64,000 nt of DNA, from contig NC_092568.1 in NCBI RefSeq assembly GCF_037975245.1, forward strand, positions 14,223,501 to 14,287,500, in the 5' to 3' direction. Positions 11,395 to 25,473 of this stretch are shown here, piece after piece. Under the pieces are notes generated by a model. That model worked only from the letters and a program-made list of their open reading frames with translations, did not search any database and had not been told where the DNA came from. The first letter of the stretch is position 1; the number at the start of each line of letters is the position of its first letter. The position numbers and the translations under genes were made by a program. This stretch comes from Apostichopus japonicus. Its lineage: Eukaryota; Echinodermata; Holothuroidea; Aspidochirotida; Stichopodidae.

Positions 11395-12735
11395 TCGACA
11401 CCGATCATTCGAATGTACGGCACCTATCAATCGAATGTGAGGCACCGATCTTTCCATTGATCGGCACCGAACAATCGAATGTGCAGTACCGATCAATCGA
11501 ATGTGCGACACCCATCAATCGAATGTTCGGCACCCATCAATCGAATGTTCGACACCCATCAATCGAATGTTCGAAACCGATCAATCGAATGATACCCATC
11601 AATCGAATGTTCGACACAGATCATTCGAATGTTCGGCACCCATCGATCGAATGTTCGACACCGATCATTCAAATGTTCCGCACCAATCAATCGAATGTGC
11701 GACATCGATCAATCGAATGTGCGACACCGATCAATCGAATGTGCGACATCGATCATTCGAATCTTCGGCACCAATCAATCGAATGTTCGACACCGATTAT
11801 TCGAATGTGCGACACCGATCAATAGGATGTGCGACAACAATCAATCGAATGTTCGACACCGATCAATCGAATGTGCAGTACCGATCAATCGAATGTGCGA
11901 CACCCATCAATCGAATGTTCGACACCGATTATTCGAATGTGCGACACCCATCAATCGAATGTTCGACACCAATCAATCGAATGTGCAGTACCGATCAATC
12001 GAATGTGCGACACCGGTCAATGGAATGTGCGACACCCAACAGTCGAATGTGCGAAACCCATCAATCGAATGTTCGACACCGATCAATCGAATGTCCGACA
12101 CCCATCAATCGAATGTTCGACACCGATCATTCGAATGTTCTTCACCCATCAATCGAATGTTCGGCACCCATCAATCGAATGTGCGGCACCGATCAATCGA
12201 ATGTGCGACACCGATCAATAGGATGTGCGACACCGGTCAATCGAATGTGCGGCACCGATCAATCGAATGTGCGACACCGATCAATCGAATGTTCGACACC
12301 CATCAATCGAATGTTCGGCACTGATTAATCGAATATGCGACACCGACCAAAAGAATGTGCAATACCGATCAATCGAATGTGCGGCACCGATTTATCGAAT
12401 GTGCGACACCGATCAATCGGATGTGCGACACCCATCGAATGTTCGACACCGATCATTCCAATGTTCGGCACCTATCAATCGAATGTGAGGCACCGATCTT
12501 TCGAATGATCGGCACCAATCAATCGAATGTTCGACAGCAATCAATCGAATGTGAGGCACCCATCAATCGAATGTGCGGCACGGATCAATCGAATGTGCGA
12601 AACCGATCAATCGAATGTGCGACACCCATCAATCGAATGTGCGACACCCATCAATCGAATGTGAGGCACCGATCTTTCGAATGATCGGCATCAATCAATC
12701 GAATGTTCGACAGCAATCAATCGAATGTTCGGCAC
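11395..12735 (+). repeat. Satellite stretch rich in GAGGCACC / GATCTTTCG variants
   Basis: Units with GTGAGGCACCGATCTTTC appear here (about 11437, 12486, 12668) followed by ATCGGCACC. The first is a one-off degenerate form reading CTTTCCATTGATCGG near 11450. Elsewhere this variant occurs only at about 21.6, 22.33, 22.67, 27.44, 28.16 and 28.5 kb, within the duplicated 19.6-29.2 kb segment. It is useful as a lineage marker. Confidence 0.75.
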
Positions 12736-14252
12736 CCATCAATCGAATGTGCGGCACCGATCAATCGAATGTGCGACACCGATCAATCGAATGTGCGACA
12801 CCCATCAATCGAATGTGCGACACCCATCAATCGAATGTTCGGCACCCATCAATCGAATGTTCGACACCCATCAATCGAATGTTCGACAGCAATCAATCGA
12901 ATGTGAGGCACCCATCAATCGAATGTGCGGCACGGATCAATCGAATGTGCGATACCGATCAATCGAATGTGCGACACCCATCAATCGAATGTTCGACACC
13001 CATCAATCGAATGTTCGAAACCGATCAATCGTATGATACCCATCAATCGAAAGTTCGACACAGATCATGCGAATGTTCGGCACCCATCAATCGAATGTGC
13101 GGCACCGATCAATCGAATGTGCGACACCGATCAATCGAATGTGCGACACCCATCAATCGAATGTGCGACACCCATCAATCGAATGTTCGGCACCTATCAA
13201 TCGAATGTGCGACACCGATCAATCGAATGTGCGACACCGATCAATCGAATGTGCGACACCGGTAAATGGAATGTGCGACACCCAACAGTCGAATGTGCGA
13301 AACCCATCAATCGAATGTTCGACACCGATCAATCGAATGTGCGACACCGATCAATCGAATGTGCGACACCGATCAATCGAATGTTCGACACCCATCAATC
13401 GAATGTTCGGCACCGATTAATCGAATATGCGACACCGACCATACGAATGTGCAATACCGATCAATCGAATGTGCGGCACCGATTAATCGAATGTGCGGCA
13501 CCGATCAATCGAATGTGCGACACCGATCAATCGAATGTGCGACACCCATCAATCGAATGTTCGACACCGATCAATCGAATGTGCGACACCCATCAATCGA
13601 ATGTTCGACACCGATCAATCGAATGTGCAGTACCGATCAATCGGATGTGCGACACCCATCAATCGAATGTTCGAAACCGATCAATCGAATGATACCTTCA
13701 ATCGAATGTTCGACCCAGATCATTCGAATGTTCGGCACCCATCAATCGAATGTTCGACACCGATCAATCGAATGTGCGACACCGATCAATCGAATGTGCG
13801 ACACCGATCAATCGAATGTTCGACACCCATCAATCGAATGTTCGACACAGATCATTCGAATGTTCGGCACACATCAATCGAATGTGCGACACCCATCAAT
13901 CGAATGTTCGACACCCATCAATCGAATGTTCGACACCGATCAATAGAATGTGCGACACCGATTAATCGAATGTTCGACACAGATCATTCGAATGTTCGGC
14001 ACCCATCAATCGAATGTTCGGCACCCATCAATCGAATGTGCGGCACCGATCAATCGAATGTGCGACACCGATCAATAGGATGTGCCACACCGGTCAATCG
14101 AATGTGCGGCACCGATCAATCGAATGTGCGACAACGATCAATCGAATGTTCGACACCCATCAATCGAATATTCGGCACCGATTAATCAAATATGCGACAC
14201 CGACCAAACGAATGTGCAATACCGATCAATCGAATGTTCGACACCGATCAAT

Positions 14253-15386
14253 CGAATGTGCGACACCCATCAATCGAATGTTCGACACCGATCATTCGAA
14301 TGTTCGGCACCCATCAATCGAACGTTCGACAGCAATCAATCGAATGTTCGGCACCCATCAATCGAATGTGCGGCACCGATCAATCGAATGTGCGACACCG
14401 ATCAATAGGATGTGCGACACCGGTCAATCGAATGTGCGACACCGATCAATCGAATGTTCGACACCCATCAATCGAATGTTCGGCACCGATTAATCGAATC
14501 TGCGACACCGATCAATCGGATGTGCGACACCGATTAATCGAATGTGCGAAACCGATCAATCGGATGTGCGACACCCATCAATCGAATGTGCGGCACCGAT
14601 CAATCGAATGTGCGACACCGATCAATCGAATGTGCGACACCCATCAATCGAATGTTCGACACCGATCAATCGAATGTGCGACACCCATCAATCGAATGTT
14701 CGAAACCGATCAATCGAATGATACCTTCAATCGAATGTTCGACACAGATCATTCGAATGTTCGGCACCCATCAATCGAATGTTCTGCACCGATTAATCGA
14801 ATATGCGACACCGACCAAACGAATGTGCGACACCCATCAATCGAATGTTCGACACCGATCATTCGAATGTTCGGCACCCATCAATCGAACGTTCGACAGC
14901 AATCAATCGAATGTTCGGCACCCATCAATCGAATGTGCGGCACCGATCAATCGAATGTGCGACACCGATCAATAGGATGTGCGACACCGGTCAATCGAAT
15001 GTGCGACACCGATCAATCGAATGTTCGACACCCATCAATCGAATGTTCGGCACCGATTAATCGAATATGCGACACCGATCAATCGAATGTGCGACACCGA
15101 TTAATCGAATGTGCGAAACCGATCAATCGGATGTGCGACACCCATCAATCGAATGTGCGGCACCGATCAATCGAATGTGCGACACCCATCAATCGAATGT
15201 GCGACACCCATCAATCGAATGTTCGACACCGATCAATCGAATGTGCGACACCCATCAATCGAATGTTCGAAACCGATCAATCGAATGATACCTTCAATCG
15301 AATGTTCGGCACAGATCATTCGAATGTTCGGCACCCATCAATCGAATGTTCTGCACCGATTAATCGAATATGCGACACCGACCAAA
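14253..15386 (+). repeat. 567-bp tandem duplication nested in the 3.77-kb repeat
   Basis: 14253-14819 is followed directly by its copy 14820-15386. 567 equals 26 units less 5 bases because one unit is the 17-bp form (GATACCTT). A few substitutions separate the copies, including AATCTGCG in the first against AATATGCG in the second. The pair was then copied whole to 18002-19135. Confidence 0.85.
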
Positions 15387-16226
15387 CGAATGTGCAATAC
15401 CGATCAATCGAATGTTCGACACCGATCATTCGAATGTTCGGCACCCATCCATCGAATGTTCGGCACCGATTAATCGAATATGCGACACCGACCAAACGAT
15501 TGTGCAATACCGATCAATCGAATGTTCGACACCGATCAATCGAATGTGCGACACCGATCAATCGGATGTGCGACACCCATCTATCGAATGTTCGACACCG
15601 ATCATTCGAATGTTCGACACCGATCAATCGAATGTGCAGTACCGATCAATCGAATGTTCGACACCGATCATTCGAATGTTCGACACCGATCAATCGAATG
15701 TGCAGTACCGATCAATCGAATGTGCGACACCCATCAATCGAATGTGCGACACCGATCAATCGGATGTGCGACACCGATCAATCGAATGTTCGACACCGAT
15801 CAATCGAATGACACCCATCAATCGAATGTTCGACACAGATCATTCGAATGTTCGGCACCAAACAATCAAATGTTCGACACCGATATTCGAATGTTCGGCA
15901 CCCATCAATCGAACGTTCGGCACCGATTAATCGAATATGCGACACCGACCAAACAAATGTGCAATACCGATCAATCGAATGTGCGACACCCATCAATCGA
16001 ATGTTCGGCACCCATCAATCGAATGTTCGACACCCATCAATCGAATGTTCGAAACCGATCAATCGAATAACACCCATCAATCGAATGTTCGACACAGATC
16101 ATTCGAATGTTCGCCACCAATCAATTAAATGTTCGACACCGATCATTCGAATGTTCGGCACCCATCAATCGAATGTTCGACACCGAACAATCGAATGTGC
16201 AGTACCGATCAATCGAATGTGCGACA

Positions 16227-16746
16227 CCCATCAATCGAATGTTCGGCACCGATCAATCGAATGATACCCATCAATCGAATGTTCGACACAGATCATTCGA
16301 ATGTTCGGCACCAATCAATCGAATGTTCGACACCGATTATTCGAATGTGCGACACCGATCAATAGGATGTGCGACAACAATCATTCGAATGTTCGGCACC
16401 TATCAATCGAATGTGCGACATCGATCAATCGAATGGGCGACACCGGTCAATGGAATGTGCGACACCCAACAGTCGAATGTGCGAAACCCATCAATCGAAT
16501 GTTCGGCACCGATCAATCGAATGATACCCATCAATCGAATGTTCGACACAGATCATTCGAATGTTCGGCACCAATCAATCGAATGTTCGACACCGATTAT
16601 TCGAATGTGCGACACCGATCAATAGGATGTGCGACAACAATCAATCGAATGTTCGGCACCTATCAATCGAATGTGCAACATCGATCAATCGAATGGGCGA
16701 CACCGGTCAATGGAATGTGCGACACCCAACAGTCGAATGTGCGAAA
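16227..16746 (+). repeat. 260-bp tandem duplication
   Basis: 16227-16486 repeats as 16487-16746 (12 units less 4 bases, one 18-bp unit). Differences include CAATCATTCG against CAATCAATCG and GTGCGACATCG against GTGCAACATCG. The same pair is found again at about 19998-20517 and 25863-26382, so it predates the larger duplications. Confidence 0.82.
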
Positions 16747-18001
16747 CCCATCAATCGAATGTTCGACACCGATCAATCGAATGTGCGACACCCATCAATC
16801 GAATGTTCGACACCGATCATTCGAATGTTCGGCAACCATCAATGGAATGTTCGACATCAATCAATCGAATGTTCGGCACCCATCAATCGAATGTGCGGCA
16901 CCGATCAATCGAATGTGCGACACCGATCATTCGAATGTTCGACACCGATCAATCGGATGTGCGACACCCATCAATCGAATGTTCGACACCGATTAATCGA
17001 ATATGCGACACCGACCAAACGAATGTGCAATACCGATCAATCGAATGTTCGACACCGATCAATCGAATGTGCGACACCGATCAATCGGATGTGCGACACC
17101 CATCAATCGAATGATCGGCACCCATCAATCGAATGTTCGACACCCATCAATCGAATGTTCGAAACCGATCAATCGAATGATACCCATCAATCGAATGTTC
17201 GACACAGATCATTCGGGTGTTCAGCACCCATCGATCGAATGTTCGACACCAATCATTCAAATGTTCGTCACCCATCAATCGAATGTGCGACATCGATCAA
17301 TCGAATGTGCGACACCGATCAATCGAATGTGCGACACCGATCAATGGAATGTGCCACACCGGTCAATGGAATGTGCGACACCCAACAGTCGAATGTGCGA
17401 AACCCATCAATCGAATGTTCGACACCGATCAATCGAATGTGCGACACCCATCAATCGAATGTTCGACACCGATCAATCGAATGATACCCATCAATCGAAT
17501 GTTCGACCCAGATCATTCGAATGTTCGGCACCCATCAATCGAATGTTCGACACCGATCAATCGAATGTGCGACACCGATCAATCGAATGTGCGACACCGA
17601 TCAATCGAATGTTCGACACCCATCAATCGAATGTTCGACACAGATCATTCGAATGTTCGGCACACATCAATCGAATGTGCGACACCCATCAATCGAATGT
17701 TCGACACCCATCAATCGAATGTTCGACACCGATCAATAGAATGTGCGACACCCATCAATCGAATGTTCGACACAGATCATTCGAATGTTCGGCATCCATC
17801 AATCGAATGTTCGGCACCCATCAATCGAATGTGCGGCACCGATCAATCGAATGTGCGGCACCGATCAATCGAATGTGCGACACCGATCAATCGAATGTTC
17901 GACACCCATCAATCGAATATTCGGCACCGATTAATCAAATATGCGACACCGACCAAACGAATGTGCAATACCGATCAATCGAATGTTCGACACCGATCAA
18001 T

Positions 18002-19135
18002 CGAATGTGCGACACCCATCAATCGAATGTTCGACACCGATCATTCGAATGTTCGGCACCCATCAATCGAACGTTCGACAGCAATCAATCGAATGTTCGG
18101 CACCCATCAATCGAATGTGCGGCACCGATCAATCGAATGTGCGACACCGATCAATAGGATGTGCGACACCGGTCAATCGAATGTGCGACACCGATCAATC
18201 GAATGTTCGACACCCATCAATCGAATGTTCGGCACCGATTAATCGAATATGCGACACCGATCAATCGGATGTGCGACACCGATTAATCGAATGTGCGAAA
18301 CCGATCAATCGGATGTGCGACACCCATCAATCGAATGTGCGGCACCGATCAATCGAATGTGCGACACCGATCAATCGAATGTGCGACACCCATCAATCGA
18401 ATGTTCGACACCGATCAATCGAATGTGCGACACCCATCAATCGAATGTTCGAAACCGATCAATCGAATGATACCTTCAATCGAATGTTCGACACAGATCA
18501 TTCGAATGTTCGGCACCCATCAATCGAATGTTCTGCACCGATTAATCGAATATGCGACACCGACAAAACGAATGTGCGACACCCATCAATCGAATGTTCG
18601 ACACCGATCATTCGAATGTTCGGCACCCATCAATCGAACGTTCGACAGCAATCAATCGAATGTTCGGCACCCATCAATCGAATGTGCGGCACCGATCAAT
18701 CGAATGTGCGACACCGATCAATAGGATGTGCGACACCGGTCAATCGAATGTGCGACACCGATCAATCGAATGTTCGACACCCATCAATCGAATGTTCGGC
18801 ACCGATTAATCGAATATGCGACACCGATCAATCGGATGTGCGACACCGATTAATCGAATGTGCGAAACCGATCAATCGGATGTGCGACACCCATCAATCG
18901 AATGTGCGGCACCGATCAATCGAATGTGCGACACCCATCAATCGAATGTGCGACACCCATCAATCGAATGTTCGACACCGATCAATCGAATGTGCGACAC
19001 CCATCAATCGAATGTTCGAAACCGATCAATCGAATGATACCTTCAATCGAATGTTCGGCACAGATCATTCGAATGTTCGGCACCCATCAATCGAATGTTC
19101 TGCACCGATTAATCGAATATGCGACACCGACCAAA
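18002..19135 (+). repeat. Second copy of the 567-bp tandem pair
   Basis: Offset 3749 from 14253-15386. It retains the internal 567-bp period (18002-18568 and 18569-19135). One change is GACAAAACG (about 18563) for GACCAAACG. This shows the local duplication preceded the 3.77-kb one. Confidence 0.83.
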
Positions 19136-19608
19136 CGAATGTGCAATACCGATCAATCGAATGTTCGACACCGATCATTCGAATGTTCGGCACCCATCCA
19201 TCGAATGTTCGGCACCGATTAATCGAATATGCGACACCGACCAAACGATTGTGCAATACCGATCAATCGAATGTTCGACACCGATCAATCGAATGTGCGA
19301 CACCGATCAATCGGATGTGCGACACCCATCTATCGAATGTTCGACACCGATCATTCGAATGTTCGACACCGATCAATCGAATGTGCAGTACCGATCAATC
19401 GAATGTTCGACACCGATCATTCGAATGTTCGACACCGATCAATCGAATGTGCAGTACCGATCAATCGAATGTTCGACACCGATCATTCGAATGTTCGACA
19501 CCGATCAATCGAATGTGCGACACCGATCAATCGGATGTGCGACACCGATCAATCGAATGTTCGACACCGATCAATCGAATGACACCCATCAATCGAATGT
19601 TCGACACA

Positions 19609-22600
19609 GATCATTCGAATGTTCGGCACCAAACAATCAAATGTTCGACACCGATATTCGAATGTTCGGCACCCATCAATCGAACGTTCGGCACCGATTA
19701 ATCGAATATGCGACACCGACCAAACAAATGTGCAATACCGATCAATCGAATGTGCGACACCCATCAATCGAATGTTCGGCACCCATCAATCGAGTGTTCG
19801 ACACCCATCAATCGAATGTTCGAAACCGATCAATCGAATAACACCCATCAATCGAATGTTCGACACAGATCATTCGAATGTTCGCCACCAATCAATCAAA
19901 TGTTCGACACCGATCATTCGAATGTTCGGCACCCATCTTTCGAATGTTCGACACCGAACAATCGAATGTGCAGTACCGATCAATCGAATGTGCGACACCC
20001 ATCAATCGAATGTTCGGCACCGATCAATCGAATGATACCCATCAATCGAATGTTCGACACAGATCATTCGAATGTTCGGCACCAATCAATCGAATGTTCG
20101 ACACCGATTATTCGAATGTGCGACACCGATCAATAGGATGTGCGACAACAATCATTCGAATGTTCGGCACCTATCAATCGAATGTGCGACATCGATCAAT
20201 CGAATGGGCGACACCGGTCAATGGAATGTGCGACACCCAACAGTCGAATGTGCGAAACCCATCAATCGAATGTTCGGCACCGATCAATCGAATGATACCC
20301 ATCAATCGAATGTTCGACACAGATCATTCGAATGTTCGGCACCAATCAATCGAATGTTCGACACCGATTATTCGAATGTGCGACACCGATCAATAGGATG
20401 TGCGACAACAATCAATCGAATGTTCGGCACCTATCAATCGAATGTGCAACATCGATCAATCGAATGGGCGACACCGGTCAATGGAATGTGCGACACCCAA
20501 CAGTCGAATGTGCGAAACCCATCAATCGAATGTTCGACACCGATCAATCGAATGTGCGACACCCATCAATCGAATGTTCGACACCGATCATTCGAATGTT
20601 CGGCAACCATCAATGGAATGTTCGACATCAATCAATCGAATGTTCGGCACCCATCAATCGAATGTGCGGCACCGATCAATCGAATGTGCGACACCGATCA
20701 TTCGAATGTTCGACACCGATCAATCGGATGTGCGACACCCATCAATCGAATGTTCGACACCGATTAATCGAATATGCGACACCGACCAAACGAATGTGCA
20801 ATACCGATCAATCGAATGTTCGACACCGATCAATCGAATGTGCGACACCGATCAATCGGATGTGCGACACCCATCAATCGAATGATCGGCACCCATCAAT
20901 CGAATGTTCGACACCCATCAATCGAATGTTCGAAACCGATCAATCGAATGATACCCATCAATCGAATGTTCGACACAGATCATTCGAATGTTCAGCACCC
21001 ATCGATCGAATGTTCGACACCAATCATTCAAATGTTCGTCACCCATCAATCGAATGTGCGACATCGATCAATCGAATGTGCGACACCGATCAATCGAATG
21101 TACGACACCGATCAATGGAATGTGCCACACCGGTCAATGGAATGTGCGACACCCAACAGTCGAATGTGCGAAACCCATCAATCGAATGTTCGACACCGAT
21201 CAATCGAATGTGCGACACCCATCAATCGAATGTTCGACACCGATCATTCGGATGTTCGGCACCCATCAATCGAATGTTCGGCACCCATCAATCGAATGTG
21301 CGGCACCGATCAATCGAATGTGCGACACCGATCAATAGGATGTGCGACACCGGTCAATCGAATGTGCGGCACCGATCAATCGAATGTGCGACACCGATCA
21401 ATCGAATGTTCGACACCCATCAATCGAATGTTCGGCACCGATTTATCGAATATGCGACACCGACCAAACGAATGTGCAATACCGATCAATCGAATGTGCG
21501 GCACCGATTAATCGAATGTGCGACACCGATCAATCGGATGTGCGACACCCATCGAATGTTCGACACCGATCATTCGAATGTTCGGCACCTATCAATCGAA
21601 TGTGAGGCACCGATCTTTCGAATGATCGGCACCAATCAATCGAATGTTCGACAGCAATCAATCGAATGTTCGGCACCCATCAATCGAATGTGCGGCACCG
21701 ATCAATCGAATGTGCGACACCGATCAATCGAATGTGCGACACCCATCAATCGAATGTTCGGCACCCATCAATCGAATGTTCGACACCCATCAATCGAATG
21801 TTCGAAACCGATCAATCGAATGATACCCATCAGTCGAAAGTTTGACACAGATCATGCGAATGTTCGGCACCCATCGATCGAATGTTCGACACCGATCATT
21901 CAAATGTTCGGCACCTATCAATCGAATGTGCGACATCGATCAATCGAATGTGCGACACCGATCAATCGAATGTACGACACCGATCAATCGAATGTGCGAC
22001 ACCGGTAAATGGAATGTGCGACACCCAACAGTCGAATGTGCGAAACCCATCAATCGAACATTCGACACCGATCAATCGAATGTGCGACACCCATCAATCG
22101 AATGTTCGACACCGATCGTTCGAATGTTCGGCACCCATCAATCGAATGTTCGACAGCAATCAATCGAATGTTCGGCACCCATCAATCGAATATGCGGCAC
22201 CGATCAATCGAATGTGCGACACCGATCAATAGGATGTGCGACACCGGTCAATCGCATGTGCGACACCGATCAATCGAATGTTCGACACCCATCAATCGAA
22301 TGTTCGGCACCGATTAATCGAATGTGAGGCACCGATCTTTCGAATGATCGGCACCAATCAATCGAATGTTCGACAGCAATCAATCGAATGTGCGACACCG
22401 ACCAAACGAATGTGCAATACCGATCAATCGAATGTGCGGCACCGATTAATCGAATGTGCGACACCAATCAATCGGATGTGCGACACCCATCGAATGTTCG
22501 ACACCGATCATTCGAATGTTCGACACCGATCAATCGAATGTTCGACACCCATCAATCGAATGTTCGGCACCGATTAATCGAATATGCGACATAGACCAAA

Positions 22601-23351
22601 CGAATGTGCAATACCGATCAATCGAATGTGCGGCACCGATTAATCGAATGTTCGGCACCTATCAATCGAATGTGAGGCACCGATCTTTCGAATGATCGGC
22701 ACCAATCAATCGAATGTTCGACAGCAATCAATCGAATGTTCGGTACCCATCAATCGAATGTGCGGCACCGATCAATCGAATGTGCGACACCGATCAATCG
22801 AATGTGCGACACCCATCAATCGAATGTTCGACACCGATCAATCGAATGTGCGACACCCATCAATCGAATGTTCGACACCGATCAATCGAATGTTCGACAC
22901 CGATCAATCGAATGTTCGACACCGATTATTCGAATGTTCGGCACCAATCAATCGAATGTTCGACACCGATTAATCGAATGTTCGGCACCCATCAATCGAA
23001 TGTTCGACACCGATTATTCGAATGTTCGGCACCGATCAATCGAATGTTCGACACCGATTAATCGAATGTTCGGCACCCATCAATCGAATGTTCGACACCG
23101 ATCAATCGAATGTGCGACACCGATCAATCGAATGTGCGACACCGATCAATCGAATGTTCGACACCGATCAATCGAATGACACCCATCAATCGAATGTTCG
23201 ACACAGATCATTCGAATGTTCGGCACCAATCAATCAAATGTTCGACACCGATCATTCGAATGTTCGGCACCCATCAATCGAATGTTCGGCACCGATTAAT
23301 CGAATATGCGACACCGACCAAACGAATGTGCAATACCGATCAATCGAATGT
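19609..23351 (+). repeat. Large duplicated segment, upstream copy
   Basis: Matches 25474-29183. The offset is 5865 to about 20890 and 5832 afterwards, because the downstream copy lacks 33 bp (one and a half units) between GATCGGC and GAATGTTCG near 26754. Single-base differences include 21110 (A in GTACGACACC; G downstream) and 22595-22598 (GACATAGACC against GACACCGACC). The left 1.6 kb is also part of the 3.77-kb tandem pair, so that part exists three times. Confidence 0.85.
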
Positions 23352-25473
23352 TCGACACCGATCAATCGAATGTGCGACACCCATCAATCGAATGTTCGAC
23401 ACCAATCATTCGAATGTTCGACACCGATCTATCGACTGTGCAGTACCGATCAATCGAATGTGCGACACCCATCAATCGAATGTTCGACACCGATCAATCG
23501 AATGTGCGACATCTATCAATCGAATGTGCGACACCGATCAATCGAATGTGCGACACCGATCAATCGAATGTGCGACACCGGTCAATGGAATGTGCGACAC
23601 CCAACAGTCGAATGTGCGAAACCTATCAATCGAATGTTCGACACCGATCAATCGAATGTGCGACACCCATCAATCGAATGTTCGACACCGATCATTCGAA
23701 TGTTCGGCACCCATCAATCGAATGTTCGACACCAATCAATCGAATGTGCAGTACCGATCAATCGAATGTGCGACACCCATCATTCCAATGTTCGGCACCT
23801 ATCAATCGAATGTGCGACATCGATCAATCGAATGTGCGACACCGATCAATCGAATGAGCGGCACCCATCAATCGAATGTTCGGCACCCATCAATCGAATG
23901 TTCGACACCCATCAATCGAATGTTCGAAACCGATCAATCGAATGATACCCATCAATCGAATGTTCGACACAGATCATTCGAATGTTCGGCACCCATCGAT
24001 CGAATGTTCGACACCGATCATTCAAATGTTCGGCACCAATCAATCGAATGTGCGACATCGATCAATCGAATGTGCGACACCGATCAATCGAATGTGCGAA
24101 ATCGATCATTCGAATCTTCGGCACCAATCAATCGAATGTTCGACACCGATCAATCGAATGATACCGATCAATCGAATGTGCGACACCGATCAATCGGATG
24201 TGCGACACCCATCAATCGAATGTTCGGCACCGATTAATCGAATATGCGACACCGACCAAACGAATGTGCAATACCGATCAATCGAATGTTCTACAGCGAT
24301 CAATCGAATGTGCGACACCGATCAATCGGATGTGCGACACCCATCAATCGAATGTTCGACACCAATCAATCGAATGTTCGACACCGATCAATCGAATGTG
24401 CAGTACCGATCAATCGAATGTGCGACACCCATCAATCGAATGTGCGACACCCATCAATCGAATGTTCGACACCAATCAATCGAATGTTCGACACCGATCG
24501 ATCGAATGTGCAGTACCGATCAATCGAATGTGCGACACCGATCAATCGAATGTGCAGTACCGATCAATCGAATGTGCGACACCCATCGATCGAATGTTCG
24601 GCACCGATCAATCGAATGATCGACACCAATCAATCGAATGTTCGACACCGATCAATCGAATGATACCCATCAATCGAATGTTCGACACAGATCATTCGAA
24701 TGTTCGGCACCCATCGATCGAATGTTCGACACCGATTATTCGAATGTTCGGCACCCATTAATCGAATGTTCGACACCAATCAATCGAATGTTCGACACCG
24801 ATTATTCGAATATTCGGCACCAATCAATCGAATGTTCGACACCGATCAATCGAATGTTCGACACCAATCAATCGAATGTGCGACACCGATCAATCGGATG
24901 TGCGACACCGATCAATCGAATGTTCGACACCGATCAATCGAATGACACCCATCAATCGAATGTTCGACACAGATCATTCGAATGTTCGGCACCGATCAAT
25001 CAAATGTTCGACACCGATATTCGAATGTTCGGCACCCATTAATCGAACGTTCGGCACCGATTAATCGAATATGCGACACCGACCAAACAAATGTGCAATA
25101 CCGATCAATCGAATGTGCGACAACCCATCAATCGAATGTTCGGCACCCATCAATCCAATGTTCGACACCCATCAATCGAATGTTCGACACCGATCAATCG
25201 AATGATACCGATCAATCGAATGTTCGACACCGATCAATCGAATGTGCGACACCGACCAAACGAATGTGCAATACCGATCAATCGAATGTTCGGCACCGAT
25301 CAATCGAATGTGCGACACCCATCAATCGAATGTTCGACACCGATCATTCGAATGTTCGACACCGATCTATCGAATGTGCAGTACCGATCAATCGAATGTG
25401 CGACACCCATCAATCGAATGTTCGACACCGATCAATCGAATGTGCGACATCTATCAATCGAATGTGCGACACC
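23352..25473 (+). repeat. Satellite between the two 3.7-kb copies
   Basis: Ordinary 22-bp units. Parts recur just downstream of the second copy: about 25091-25460 matches about 29180-29550 (offset 4089), and about 23550-24500 matches about 29577-30527 (offset 6027). The order of the two parts is changed, which suggests more than one exchange event. A GACAACCCATC unit, 1 bp longer than normal, lies at about 25121. Confidence 0.75.

Larger units (their letters stand above)
13699..21245 (+). repeat. 3.75-3.79-kb tandem duplication
   Basis: 13699-17474 matches 17492-21245. The offset is 3793 at the left, 3749 after a 44-bp (two-unit) difference near 14.1/17.85 kb, and 3771 after a one-unit change near 15.7/19.45 kb. 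The copies carry the same unusual variants (GATTAATCAAATATG, GAACGTTCG, GATCTATCG, GATATTCG) and differ by scattered single bases, such as 17217 (G) against 20988 (A) in CATTCG(G/A)(G/A)TG. Confidence 0.85.

Noticed and set aside
15778-16011. Minus-strand reading frames of 60-77 codons (also at 19549-19782, 25432-25647, 62571-62765)
   Set aside because: They exist only where unit variants happen to remove the regular minus-strand TGA; they are satellite in content.
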